Shown here: positions 37,646 through 49,770 of the stretch, piece by piece
Layout of the letters: the number at the start of each line of letters is the position of its first letter
How positions within the stretch are numbered: the first letter of the stretch is position 1
Origin: Pisaster brevispinus
Lineage: Eukaryota > Echinodermata > Asteroidea > Forcipulatida > Asteriidae
DNA: 64,000 nucleotides
Reading direction: 5' to 3'
Assembly: GCA_023634235.1 (NCBI GenBank)
Contig: JAMKCF010000018.1
Coordinates: 8,382,768-8,446,767, forward strand
Translations under genes and position numbers: made by a program
The notes under the pieces: model-generated
The model's input: only the letters and a program-made list of their open reading frames with translations
What the model was told of the DNA's origin: nothing
The model's database searches: none

Positions 37646-37939
37646 CATCAGGGTGTGGGTTTGAATCCTGGTTGTGGCACAAACTATACAAGAATCCACT
37701 TGTATTACTATTACGCAACTTTTTCATTCAGAACATTAACTTTATCTGGTTAAATGAAGAGGTAAACTTTTTACTGAGATTTTTGTTCATAGCTATCGAA
37801 AAAGTAATGATCGATTTCAGCATCTTTCCCAAAAACCCTTAAAAGTTTTTCTTTATTACCTCACAAACCCATATTCTTTCCTATCATTTTGATGCAGATA
37901 TTGTTTTGATTGAAAGATTCGTAGACACTAAATCAAAGC

Positions 37940-38090
37940 ATGGATGATGCGTTGTATATTAAAACTGAAGACCCAGAATCCGACCATGGAACAAAGAGAT
38001 TGTTAGACACGAGTACCAGCGCAAGCGATGAATCAGCTGATGAGTTCAACAGCCCGCCTCCACATAAACGACCAAAGTTTGATAATTTCG
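37940..38090 (+). CDS. TAF11: TAF11 exon 1
   Basis: Starts ATGGATGATGC; encodes [15 protein letters not shown] and onward to HKRPKFDNF. Donor gtaagaca. Confidence 0.88.
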
Positions 38091-41000
38091 GTAAGACAAT
38101 AGAGTCAAATGAATGAGTGTGTCACCCATGGTTACTGCATGGATCGTAATGTATGAGGCCAAACTTGTTTCGGCTGAGTCAGGGAAGTAAACTGGACTTA
38201 AGCTCTGGTGTTTCTGATCAGCAGAGTGTAGGTTTGAGTCTCAGTCTTGACATTTGTGTTCTTAAGCAAGATACTCAACCATCATTTGGATGGTACGCAA
38301 AGTCATAGGTCCTTTGCGTTGTTAAATGCATGTAAAAAGAATCCAGTACACTTATAGTAAAGAGAACTGGCTTGCCCCAGTATTTCTGGCATAGTCTGGC
38401 AACAACATGTGCCACCTCACGTACCTCATGTTGTATTCCTTTCAAGGTGGTGTATTATGGTTTCGTTGTGTCATAAAATCATTCCTAACAAGCTCCACCT
38501 GATTTCATAATTCAGTGCCGGGAGTGTCATGTATAAATGTACACTATTATCATATGCAAATGTTAAGATTTATATGCAAATATTATGCATAAATACAAGG
38601 CATATACCAATCCCTTCCCCTATCCTTGTTGCACCCTAATACCCCCAAACCCTATCCCTTAATTCCCTCTCATATCCTCACCATCTTCCCACCCTACAAC
38701 ACTCCATGTGTAAAAAAACCACTCGTACATCCCGACACCCCTACAGTTACATTTCTACACCCCAAGCACTCCAAAGTTAATACCTCTTTGCTAATCATCT
38801 ACTCCTACCAGAACTTGTACCTCCATCCCCTACCTTTATACCCATACGCCCCTGTTACTCCACTGGCTTTGAATTATACGCATTATGCCAGCCTGTGATA
38901 TGGTATCTTGTGGTGAATATGTTTACACATACATACACAGTCAACCCTCCTACTGTCTGACCTTTAATATCATCCAATTTGGTTTTGCATGGTAGATATC
39001 TTCATATTTTCAGCCTGCAATATGTTTGCAATGAATGCATTGCTACCCAGTACACAGTTAAAAATGCATTCTTTGACTTTGCGGTATACATGTAGGTAGT
39101 CCCGAGCACCACAGTCTCCTGACACCGCTGGGTGACTTCACTAGTACCTCAATGGACAAAGCCAAATCTCTACTACCTCCCAACCAAAGAGGGGCGAGCG
39201 AATCTACCTCGGGCGCTAGCAGTTCAGCTGCAGAAGCTACTTCCAATCAGACCATGACCGATGAGGCTGAGGGACCAGACGCAGACCACAAGCTAAGTGA
39301 GGAGAATGTTGACGGTGATGGGGAGGAGGATAAACCAGCGAGGAAACTGGAGCGGTCACTGAGTGCAGCGGAAGAGGCGAAGCAGAAAGAGCAAATTGAA
39401 GAAGAAATGAGGCAGAAGAAACAGTGAGTGAAGAAATAGAAAGATGTTTTAAAATTTCCGGGCCGGACACCATATTTTTGGGGGGTGCATTCTCTAACGT
39501 TTCAAATGTTCTTTGTATGCGGTGTTTATTGAAAACTAGAAGAACTAGAGAAACTAAATGAATGGTATTGATTTACTCTTCTTAAAAAAAAAGCAATTCG
39601 TTCTCATCATTAAAGATTTTCAGGGTTCTCCCCATGCACAATCTAACGATCAGGCCGATTTTTGCGAATTGCAAGCCATACGCAAACAATTTTTTTTTTT
39701 ACTTCAGATCAATTCACAAAAAAATTCTAACAGTAAAACCATTTAGAATGTCCCAGATAGCATAGTAGGACTTTTAAAACCAAAGATAAACACCAAATAA
39801 AAAACACTCCGAGGACCTGGTTTCAATTCAGCGTGCTTAGGCCAAACTTCCAAAATTTGAGTTCAGAATGCCCCCACTGTTTGAACAATCATGGAGAGAA
39901 CCTTGGTTATAAGGAAAATGATTCAAGTTGTATTTTTGTGCTTGATTTTAGAATTTTAGTAGACTCTTTGTCTGAAGAACAACTGAACCGGTATGAAGTG
40001 TACAGAAGAGCCTCATTCCCTAAGGCAGCTGTCAAAAGGGTAAGACAACAGTACTAAATTGACAATAGTACTAAATTGACAACAGTACTAAATTGACAAC
40101 AGTACTAAATTGACAACACTACTAAATTGACAACAGTACTAAATTGACAACAGTACTAAATTGACAACAGTACTAAATTGACAACAGTACTAAATTGACA
40201 ACAGTACTAAATTGACAACGGTACTAAATTGACAACATTACTAAATTGACAACATTACTAAATTGACAACAGTACTAAATTGACAACAGTACTAAATTGA
40301 CAATAGTACTAAATTGACAACAGTACTAAATTGACAACAGTACTAAATTGACAACAGTACTAAATTGACAACAGTACTAAACTGACAACGGGACTAAATT
40401 GACAAAAGTACTAAATTGACAACGGTACTAAATTGAGAGACATTTTATTTGGCCTGCAATATGATGTCACGCATTGAATGCAGGGACACAGTACACAGTC
40501 AAACCTTCTACTGTCTTACCTTTCGATATCATTCATTGTGGTTTGGGGATGATAGATAAACTATGCCAGGCTGAAATGGTGGTGAACACATCTACACACA
40601 GTACACAGTCATCCCTCCTACTATGGTTTTGATTGATACATGTAGATGCACTTTGCCAACCTGCGCTATTATATAATGTGGTGAATGCATCTACACAGTA
40701 CATGGTCCACCCTACTACTGTCTGACCATTCAATATCATCCACTATGGTTTTGAATGTTAAATGCACTATGCCAGCCTGCAATATGATATCATGTGGTGA
40801 ATGCATCTACACAGTACACAGTCAACCCTCCTACTGTTTGACCATTCAATATCATCCACTATGGTTTTGAATGATAGATGCGCAATGCCGGCTTGCAATT
40901 TGATATCATGTGGTGAATGCATCTACAAAGTACACAGTCATTCCTCCTACTGTTTGACCATTCAATATCATCCACTGTGGATTCATTCATGAACTTTGTT

Positions 41001-41866
41001 TCTTTGTTTTTTCTGTCAGTACATGCAGTCCATTACAGGATGTAGTGCCTCTCACAATGTTGTTATAGCGATGTCAGGAATAGCCAAAGTATATGTTGGA
41101 GAAATAGTAGAGGAAGGTAAATAAATGACTGTCATTTTTTTGTGACATTGCAATGGACGACTCTAGACACTAGGTGGCAGCAGACACACTGGCTCATTTG
41201 CTATTGTAAGGTTGTTTCCTAATTAATGGCTATGGCTGTTGCTAAGGGTGTTACTAAGGGAATTCTTTCACCATTGCATGTTAACGTGGTGATCGGAAAT
41301 GGCTGTAATGCTATTCTGAGCATGCACTCATTTTGAGATTATTCGATCGCCCAGGAAGTCTGCTCTTCCACACTCCAGGGTCCTCAGAAAGTCTTCCTTT
41401 TGTTTGAATTGTGTTTTTTTTTTTAATCTGCAACAAGGTCCCAATTTCATGAAGCTTATTTAGCACAAAAAACTGCTTCACAGAAAGTGTTTGCTTAGTA
41501 GAAACAGGTAACCAGCCAACATACCATGCAAGTATTTATTGTTTGTGACAGGTTCCCTGTCAATTTTTGCTTGGCCAAAATGCCATGTTATGTATGATGT
41601 TTTTGACTGGCTTCCTGCTAATTTTTACTTAGTATAAACAGGTTACCAGCCAAAATGCCATGTAATGTATGATTGTGACTCTTTCCTGTGTAATTTTTGT
41701 GCATTTCTCCTTCATTTTCAATCCGTTCCATACAGCTCTGGACATTCTGGAGAGATGGGGTGACACAGGACCCTTACAACCAAAGCATATCCGGGAAGCC
41801 GTTCGCAGACTCAAGGCCCAGGACAAAATGACGTCATCAAAACAGCGCAAACCACTCTTTAGGTAG
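37940..41866 (+). CDS. TAF11: TAF11, TFIID subunit, complete, five exons
   Basis: Exons 37940-38090, 39096-39423, 39952-40039, 41020-41116 and 41736-41866 join in frame with GT-AG borders and give 264 residues. TAF11 pairs with TAF13 through a histone fold in TFIID, the complex that sets RNA polymerase II at promoters. Residues 1-159 are acidic and low complexity ([14 protein letters not shown]; ending in a Glu/Lys-rich segment), as in other animals. Residues about 160-255 form the histone fold: [55 protein letters not shown] and [16 protein letters not shown], near-identical to vertebrate TAF11. The start codon opens MDDA as in human. Introns 1, 3 and 4 carry SINE, minisatellite and MITE-end sequences. 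Very secure identification. Confidence 0.97.
38158..38480 (+). repeat. tRNA-derived SINE (family B) in TAF11 intron 1
   Basis: Shares CTGACCAGCAGAGTGTGGGTT-type head text and AAGCAAGA.ACT.AACCAT, then TTCTGGCATAGTCTGGCA, with copies at 46990-47290 and 53700-53960. The B-box here is altered (GGTTTGAGTC). Confidence 0.7.
38880..39065 (+). repeat. Diverged units of the 116-bp family in TAF11 intron 1
   Basis: Contains TACACAGTCAACCCTCCTAC and TTAATATCATCCAA and, later, CAGTACACAGTTAAA. It ends close to the acceptor of exon 2. Confidence 0.75.
39096..39423 (+). CDS. TAF11: TAF11 exon 2
   Basis: Acidic linker with Ser-rich ([12 protein letters not shown]) and Glu-rich segments, ending EEEMRQKK. 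Acceptor catgtag, donor gtgagt. The exact acceptor is the least certain of the gene. Confidence 0.8.
39952..40039 (+). CDS. TAF11: TAF11 exon 3, first histone-fold helix
   Basis: Encodes [19 protein letters not shown] and FPKAAVKR. Donor gtaaga runs straight into a 17-bp tandem array. Confidence 0.95.
40045..40436 (+). repeat. 17-bp tandem array (about 23 units) in TAF11 intron 3
   Basis: Unit GTACTAAATTGACAACA, very uniform with single-base changes. It begins at the end of the splice donor of exon 3 and runs about 390 bp. No spacers, so not CRISPR. Confidence 0.95.
40450..40990 (+). repeat. 116-bp tandem repeat in TAF11 intron 3
   Basis: TGACCATTCAATATCATCCA recurs at 40723, 40839 and 40955, exactly 116 bp apart; weaker units run back to about 40470. 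Each unit also has GGTGAATGCATCTAC and AGTACACAGTCA. Ends about 30 bp before exon 4. Confidence 0.9.
41020..41116 (+). CDS. TAF11: TAF11 exon 4, central histone-fold helix
   Basis: Encodes [20 protein letters not shown] and then [11 protein letters not shown]. Acceptor ttctgtcag, donor gtaaat. Confidence 0.95.
41160..41190 (+). repeat. Solo end of the CTAGGTGGCAGCAGAC MITE in TAF11 intron 4
   Basis: GACACTAGGTGGCAGCAGAC about 50 bp after the TAF11 exon 4 donor. The other end was not found nearby. Confidence 0.55.
41736..41866 (+). CDS. TAF11: TAF11 exon 5, C-terminus
   Basis: Encodes [20 protein letters not shown] and [12 protein letters not shown], ending KPLFR and TAG. Acceptor tccatacag. 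Confidence 0.95.
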
Positions 41867-42794
41867 CAGAGATGTAACCATTGGACTTTGTCAGTGGTCA
41901 GTTGTCCAAACGCTGCTTAAAAACTTTAAACACCTGAGGACCAGTCAAAGTCTCCTCCAAGTGGTGGGGCTGGCTAGGTCAGTGTTGAAAAGCATCTCTT
42001 ATATGAAACATGGACTTGTGGAATTAGTGGTGGACTAGTGAAATGACAATCTACCAGATCCAATCGTATAGTCTTTGAAAAACTTCAGGGCAAATCCTGC
42101 TTTGTACGTAGCTGTATGGTGATGGTCTTGCTGTAGATGCAATCAGGGATGAGAACTTTTAGAACTTTTATGTGAATTCAAACTTTTTTTAAGTCTATTT
42201 GGTGGACAAAAAAATGCTGTATTTTTCTTCAAAATAAATAAGTCATCTCTTTGATCTATTTCCTAGCACTGAGGACACTAGCCAAAAGCTCCTTGGAATC
42301 TATAACTCAAGGGGTCATCAAAAGCTGGAATTGCCATCATTTTAATATACCCCCTAAGATCTGGATCCCACTCTCAGACTGTTTTGGCAGCAGTGACTGT
42401 CTCCCCTGATGCATTCAACTTTGTACATGAATAGTTGTGTACATCAGCTGTAGAGAGAGGTGTTCCACATGCAGGACAGGCATTTTACCACCCAGGGCTT
42501 GAAATGGTCCCACTAGTCACTGCCAGTAATTTTAGAGCTTTGCCAGGACCTTACAACTGAACAAGTCTGGCAGTCTGCACATACTTTTGAAGATTTAGGG
42601 AGTGTCACAAAAGTCATGCACATTCTTGGCACAAAGGAATGTTCTAGAAAGCATAAGCCCACAACACCCTCAACGTGGATGCCAGAATACAGCCTTATAA
42701 AGTTTGTTTATTTAGTTTATTTTGTACAGTTTGTTATAGTTTAATCTGCTAATGAAATGACAAAGATCTACTTGGATGTTGTATAAAACAAAAT

Positions 42795-42800
42795 AATAAA
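42795..42800 (+). terminator. TAF11: Candidate TAF11 polyadenylation signal
   Basis: AATAAA about 930 bp after the stop codon. An earlier AATAAA near 42234 is an alternative. Which is used cannot be told. Confidence 0.35.
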
Positions 42801-42866
42801 TATTTTGCATTCATATCAGAGAATATATTCACTCATTTAAAGATGGAATATTTCATTAAACTCGGC

Positions 42867-45500
42867 TTAGCCTCCTTGAATGGAACATTCCATATTTCAA
42901 TGAGTGAAAATATTCTTACCATGGCACTCATAAACACTCATTTTTTGTATATCTCAGAGGTTTATAGACAAAAGTTGCCTGTGGTAAGGAAACAGTTCAG
43001 ACACTCGACAGTTTCTTCCAGTTTCTCAGATCCACATTTGCATTTATTTACTCTTCAGGATTAACTACAGTGATTGTCAAAGTTTCTGTAACCATTCTCT
43101 ACTCACATTTACATCAGACATACAAAGTACTCTCTTTGAGTGGCTCACAAGTCGATACATATTCATTAAGTTCATACATATTCATTAAAAAAAACATGAC
43201 TCTGAAAGCTAATTGGCCGACTAGGCAACATGTAGCACGAGAGACTATTATGGTGACCCTTGTTAGCTGGGTTCACTGTCATAAAACCTAATAAGCTCAA
43301 ATAAAATCTTGCTTAGGTGCAACACGTTACCAACCAAAACACGATGTACCAGTCATAACTGGTTCCCTGCTAATTTTGCTAAGCAAAATTACTTCAGCTT
43401 AACAGTTTTATAAAGTGGAGCCCTTGTGTGAATAACCAATGCATTTACATGTTTTTGCATATATTTGCATTTAAATTGAAACTCAAAGGAAGATACAATA
43501 GTTAGATTTTGAAACATGACCTGTAAATAAACTAATTGTTTCTGTTTTTGAAGTTTCATGAATAAAGTATATTGTAAAACATGAACACATGTCTTGTGTT
43601 CAAAAAATGTTGCCTGATAATGACCTGGTTTTTCAGTTGACATAAAATTGCTTTTGTTCGTTTCATAAATGCAAGCTCCAAGCTGCCCTATTTTAGACCA
43701 GAGATGTAGTAAATTGGTTGTTTGGGGAAAGTCACACTATTTGAGGGATAATTTTTGAAATCATGTCCTGAATTGTGTTTCCCAATTTCTGCGAGGCACT
43801 ACCCCCTTTTTTTAACAATAATAAAGTGACATGCCTTGATATTAGAAAGTCTCCAAGACAGCGACCATGGTGTAGGTTTCACATAATGAATTAGCCGAGC
43901 ACAAGTAAGTCTGGAGACCAAAACGGATAACCAGCAACCATTGCCAATGTTTTACCACCCCTTGTACAAACTATCGTTCAGACCCAATTTACCTGATGTC
44001 ACCATCACAATCTTGGCTGTGCCATTTTTGAAGTCAACGTCCCAGTGTGTTGTACAGTGTAGTGTGTATTTTAGGTGATGTGGTATTTACACGCTTCTAT
44101 TACTTGTACAGGCAATTTGGCTCCCCCAATGGCAAGCATGGCTGACAGTAGCTGCGTATGACGTCAGTGCAAGTGGTCACTAGACAGTCTGCCCATGGTC
44201 TGCCATTTTGTGAGTCAAATTGCACATGACTATATGGCGCTTGCATGTCAACTAAAATACACTATTAGTGTAAGGGAAATTGACTCCTAAAATAGCGGAA
44301 GCAAGATTTATCATGTGATGACGTCGGGTGAATTGGGTCATTACACATCTTCACCGACGTGATGGTGCACACCCAAAATGCACAATGCACAGTATCAATA
44401 TCATACAGGGAATCAGACACCCAAAATTTCCCCAAATCGAGATTTATCATGAACGATGACGCCACGTGAATGTGGTCAATACATATCTTTTTCAAACTGA
44501 TCAAATACATCTTCATAGTGAATCCTATATGAGTTTGTGCATTTATAAATGTAGGTCAATAAGGATAAATTGAAAGTGCAGCAATGTAGCATATGTATTG
44601 TTACTATAATAGATAGATCCGTAAGCTCCGCCCCTTCAAAACTTGACCAATCACGAGTTGGTACCCATGCCAATATACTTAATATTTATTACAGAATGCA
44701 AACAAGCTACCTCTACTTGGATTGGCCCATGTGGGCACCATTGCTAGGCAGTTTCCATGGTGGGCGGGGCTTAGCGGATGGCGGCACACCATTGGTTTCA
44801 GAATTGAGTACATTCAATGCAGTACTCCAGATCCAAAGATGTTATAATATTAAAACTAACACTGAAATATGTATTTGATGTAGTAATTGCATTGGGGATA
44901 AAGAATAAAAACCCCCTTGCATATGACATCATAAGCTCAAATAGCGCCCTCACTGTTGTCAAAGGAAGAACACTCACTGGTTGTGATTGTCACATACATG
45001 CGCAGAAATGTTACCCCTTGACGTCAAGCAATGGCAGCCAATACAAGGGTTTTATTATTTAGGATTTCTTCTCAAGTGTAAAGGTTGAAAAACCTAAATA
45101 ACATTGAAAAAAGGTGCTCCAATTTGAGGAAACAATGTAATAAAGGTGAAGATTTTTTACATTTTTGTGTACATGCCTACTGCACAAATGGAATTCAATT
45201 ACACTTTTTTTCTAAAGGGAATCCTTTTAGGTTTTCTTTCAACATTTTTTTTTTTTTTTTTTGACTTGTATCTGAAGCCACTTTGACAATCTGTTTAGGC
45301 AGTGGTCGACATGTTTCTAAACGAAGCAATTTAGCCTTTTTGAGATATGGTACCAACATTACAAAGGCACTTCAGCCGACTCTAGTTAAAACAAGCTCAC
45401 TTGTACTGGCCAAATTACCTCTTTATACTGGGACTCTGTTATAAGAGAATAGCAACACAAAAGAAACACAAAGCAGAAATGAGATTCTGGACTTAAGAAT
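42867..45500. other. No gene seen between TAF11 and the phosphatase, first part
   Basis: AT-rich single-copy-looking DNA with decayed GAGCTGC foldback fragments (43290-43425). Nothing codes convincingly on either strand. Confidence 0.5.
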
Positions 45501-45914
45501 GTACTCTTTATAAGCAGAACCTCTTTATAACAGTGCTCTTTATAATGAGAGTTAACTGTATTTGGATTGTTTTATCTGTTTGTATACACCCAAACTGAAC
45601 AATACACTTGTCTCATCCCAACTTAAATCAGCCCAAATATATTTGGAACCCAATTGTAACACTCAAGTTGGGACTGGTTCCAACTATAGTTGGGACGATT
45701 CTACATTTGGGACAGACCACATTCTTCTAATGTCCACTATATATCAAAGAGGCAAACTAACAAATTCAACCGGGGCCAAATTCAAAAAAGTTGTTAATCA
45801 GAAAACTGGTTCTCAGGTGTTTGTAATTGCATCTGGCTATAAACCGACCACTGCTCAGGGCAAACTCTGGCAACCAACCTTTGAATATAAAACTTTTTTT
45901 ATGAAGTCATTTTG

Positions 45915-46100
45915 AATTGAACAAAGAACAATTTACTAGAGCGGGACTTGAACCAACGACCCCTGGATTAATGTGCCGACGCTCTACCAACTGAGCTATG
46001 TATCTCTATATTGGCAATCTCCCTAGTAGTTAGTTCATCTTCGCTCAACCAAAATTTATTTTTTTCCCCAGTCAGTTTCCCTTGTGGTTTATTACCTTAT
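45915..46100 (-). repeat. SINE family C copy
   Basis: Antisense of the family C head (GCTCTACCAACTGAGCTA, GGACTTGAACCAACGACC). Sequence on both sides (GAACAAAGAACAATTTACTAG; CAGTTTCCCTTGTGGTTTAT) recurs at the other copies. Confidence 0.7.
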
Positions 46101-46989
46101 TATTTTTTAATGAAGGGAAGAAAATATTCAAGACACTTCATGTATTTGAAGTAGATCTAATGTTGTTTAAAAAACAAAACAAAATACAGTCCTTTGGTTT
46201 GTTTCTGCTTTAGAAATTCAATACTTAGTTACAGAATAATTCAGAAGATTTGGTCACGGTTTTCTTCTTGTTCTTGCAGCCTAAGCAACAAAGGTTCGGT
46301 ACCATAAATCACTCCTACCAAATTCAAAACAAAAAAATACTTTTACACTTTGTAGATAGTAAGAGGTAATGATGACGCATAAAATAAAGGTATTTTCTTT
46401 AAATACATAAACAATGGAATGTTCTTAATTGATGAGCATATAATCTGAAATTATCAGCTAACCTTAAGGAGCCTCCAACTTCAAATAATAAATATTCAAC
46501 TGGAAAACTAAAATAAATACTTTTCTTACTTGGTCCCAATGTTTTCTTATCTTACTTTAAATAATTAAGATATAATTCGCTAAAACAATAACACCTGCAT
46601 CAAATATTAGGCTTAATTACGACAATTACAGATAGTTTTCATGAATGGAGGCGGCTAGTTTAAACAAAAATTAGGGACAGAGTAAAGAGTCTTGTTAAGA
46701 ATCAAGAAATGACCTGACTATGGCAGTTTACAAAGTACATTCATGAAGGGATTGTCCAAAGTTGTCACAATTTTAAGGGCATTCAGAGAAGTAAACTATT
46801 TCCGCTCTACAAGGTTTTTCTGTGCTTTTCTTTGCTAATCATACAACGAGTGGGGCACTAGTTCCAATATCAAACCTTATGGAGATTTGGCTGGTAAAAT
46901 ATGTCTGCTTAGCAAGTTTTGCTGTGATTAGCAAGTTTTTGGCTTATACATTTTGTAAAATTTAGTCATGGGAATGACTTCGCACTAAA

Positions 46990-47290
46990 ATGGCCGACTG
47001 GTCAAGTGCACTGGACTCAAACTCTGGTATTTCTGACCAGCAGAGTGTGGGTTCGAGTCCCAATGATGACACTTGTGTCCTTAAGCAAGACACTTGACCA
47101 TTATTGCTTCGTCCTTCAGATGGGACGTAAAGCCATCGGTCCTGTATGTTGTGTAATGCATGTAAAAGAACCCAGTTCACTTATCGTAAAGAGAAGTGGT
47201 TCGCCCCAGTGTTTTCTGGTATGGTTGGCTGCAGATTGCACCACAGCACCTTGTAAACTCTTACATGGTGCTATCTAAATAAATGTTATA
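46990..47290 (+). repeat. tRNA-derived SINE (family B)
   Basis: Best-preserved copy. Head TGGCCGACTGGTCAAGTGCA, B-box GGTTCGAGTCC at about 47050, then a body with ACTTGTGTCCTTAAGCAAGA and a tail GTGCTATCTAAATAAATG. The head resembles a Ser/Leu-type tRNA. Confidence 0.75.
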
Positions 47291-47788
47291 TTTTGACCAT
47301 AGCTCTGTATACCTTCAGAAAAAAAAGGATAATTGCTTTGGAACGCCAGGTGTGATAAAGTGCATATAAATACTGTGAATTATTACTCCAACATAATAAT
47401 TTTCAAGTATGAACAAGTTTTTATATGTGAAAAGGTTAAGTGGTACAATCCTTCCAAGATATACTTGCTGGAGTGCATATTTCAGAAATTAAATATGCAA
47501 AGATTTACAAAATCTACTCTAGTCCCTCTGGTATTTATTTAACACAACATTTAATTCCTCAACGTCGGAGAAACTTTATCCGGACATAAATATAGAATTC
47601 TTAACATTTTCAATTTTTATATATATAATATAATGTTTATAATATATTTTGACTGTACATGCACGTAATTTTTTTTTAATGATTAAACTAAAATACTGTA
47701 ATGAACACATGTATGGAGATGCGGTCAAACAGTAGCTGTACTTAAATATTTTACACATATTAAAATAAAATCTTTCATCATCATCGTG

Positions 47789-48170
47789 AGACTGAGACAC
47801 TAGAGGGCAGCAAACATACCAGGTAATTTTTCACTACTTACGTCAGCTCTTTTCTAAACCACGGCTTTGGCTTCACGCTACATCTGACGCTTTGAAGCTT
47901 TGTAACGAAAGCATATATTTTCAAAGTAACTGACCAAGTTGTGGTTTTGTACTGGTTGATCTTACTGATGTAGAATCTGTTAAGCAAATTTTCCCATACA
48001 CACATGTCGTATCGGTTCACCACACACTGGGTAAAAACACTAATAAAATGGGCGAGCCACATCTATAAAGTGGTCTCATAACTGAGCCGTATGGATAATA
48101 ACTTACACAGCGTTCTCCAGGTTCTACTCAGTATGTCTGCTGCCACCTAGTGTCCCCAAATGTCTCCAAC
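47789..48170. mobile_element. MITE with CTAGGTGGCAGCAGAC ends
   Basis: Left end GAGACACTAGAGGGCAGCAA at about 47794, right end inverted (GTCTGCTGCCACCTAGTGTC at 48135-48154), both continuing in related outer sequence (GAGAC). Single ends of the family are at 4734-4753 and 41166-41185, and a compact foldback at 54990-55145. Confidence 0.65.
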
Positions 48171-48374
48171 TGCTTTTCAGTGGTTTAGAAACAAGGTAAA
48201 TATGCTCAATGTCAGAAACCTCGGCCATAATTTTCCACATTTTATCAAGAGGTTGTGTTGTATGCCAAGAAGGAGAGTTAAACATCAGGTTTAAAAGATT
48301 TTTCTTCTTTTTCAAAAATAAACTAATAAAAAATACTTACAAAAAACAAATGAAGCAACAACTAATGCAGATTT

Positions 48375-48605
48375 TATTTTATTCAATTTAATAGCCGTTT
48401 TGGAAACCACAGCTTAGGCTCTGTCAATTGTATAGAGCCCAAGCCAAGCACAAGCCAAGCCCAAGCTGAGCCCAAGCCGAGCCTAAGCTGGCCCAAGCCA
48501 AGCAGAAGCAGAGCAAAACTAAGCCCAAGCCAAACCCAGGTCGAGCCCAAGTGGAGCCCAAGTGGAGCCCAAGCCAAAGCTGTGGTTTTGAAAAGAGCCT
48601 ATGAC
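48375..48605. repeat. Foldback element with internal GAGCCCAAGCC minisatellite
   Basis: Ends TTTTGGAAACCACAGCTTAGG and inverted AGCTGTGGTTTTGAAAAGAGCC enclose about 15 imperfect units of CAAGCC/GAGCCCAAGC. Confidence 0.7.
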
Positions 48606-48691
48606 TGCAAGAGAAAACTACCTGAGACATTAAACCATTTGTTCATATTTCAGCATTGAGTTTTCAAACAAGAAAGTTGATACTACGTCAA

Positions 48692-49459
48692 TAGTGAGGT
48701 TTTGAAAATCTTATTTTGATAATTCGAAACCTGGGATAGTATTTTCATTGCTCAATTTCTTTTCCACACAGCACAACCTCTGAGAAAAGATCAAAAGATT
48801 TTGAGCCAAAACTTTGACAGTGTCTCTCCTTTAAAGAAAAAAACCCAAAAAAAAACCAAAACAACGAAAATGAATTTTTCCCAATCGGCCTTGGTTCTCT
48901 GAACAGTTGGCAATACCATTATCAAAACAACAAATTAACAATTGAAAAAAAAAAACCAAAACAACAACAACAAAACAGTTGTCATTGATAATAAATTTAT
49001 AAATGCAGCATCATCAGCACACAAACTTTCTGCAACATTCAGGTAAATGAAAATGTCTATTTCAATCATCTAGACGCAAAGGAACGCAGACAAAGTAACC
49101 TCTGGCATGTTCCTGGCAAAGATACATTTTTTAGGGGAAGCTATATTCATGCTTTAAGAATCGTCCAAATGTCATCAAACTGCTCAACCAAATAGCAAAT
49201 GTTTGTCCTTGGCATTGTTAATACCTACATTACAACACCCCCACGTTCTGACAACCCTTTGTCCTAACACCCCTACAAATGTATATTCCTAATCCTAACC
49301 CTACCCTTAACCCAATCCATGAAAGTGCAGATCATGAAGGGTTATAAACATAAACATAGGCTGGTCTCTGCTCCCAAGGCACCAGTCTAAGGCTAACACA
49401 ATCTTATAGTACATCCCCAGTTTTGAATGATCCAAATAAGATTTTCAAAACCTCACTAC
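48692..49459. mobile_element. Element with about 30-bp terminal inverted repeats
   Basis: Left TAGTGAGGTTTTGAAAATCT and right inverted AGATTTTCAAAACCTCACTA (49439-49459), about 770 bp apart. No coding capacity inside, so a non-autonomous DNA transposon is likely. Confidence 0.65.
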
Positions 49460-49484
49460 TGAAACAGTAACAACCTTGTACAAT

Positions 49485-49770
49485 AAGGTTGGGTTGGTGT
49501 AGTGGTTTCTTTTCTCCCCTTCCACCTCTAGGACCCCAGTTTGAATCCCGCCAGGGGCACTATGTTGATTGGGTTTTCAGACCCTACCTGATTGCGTGAG
49601 TTTTCCCCTGGGATAATTCTCTTGATTCCCCCCCCCATCTAAAATTGAAACTTCCTTCTTTGTCTTCTCTCCATTGGGTTCTCAGCTAGTACATGTGTAG
49701 TGATTAAGTTCGCTTTTTTGAGAATCCTTGCCTTTCCAACCAGAATTAATAAGTAAGTAAAAGTAAATAA
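49485..49770 (+). repeat. tRNA-like SINE (family D)
   Basis: A box-like TTGGTGTAGTGGTTTC and B box-like AGTTTGAATCCC, followed by a non-tRNA body and a tail with AATAAGTAAGTAAAAGTAAA. A fragment of a similar head may lie near 55140-55200 (antisense TTCGAACCACGGTC). Confidence 0.55.

Noticed and set aside
40045..40436. CRISPR-like array
   Set aside because: Units are contiguous with no unique spacers, and the setting is an animal intron. The same holds for the 20-bp array at 60003-60434.
44570..44878. 102-residue plus ORF
   Set aside because: No motif, no splice partners, overlaps other short ORFs on both strands.
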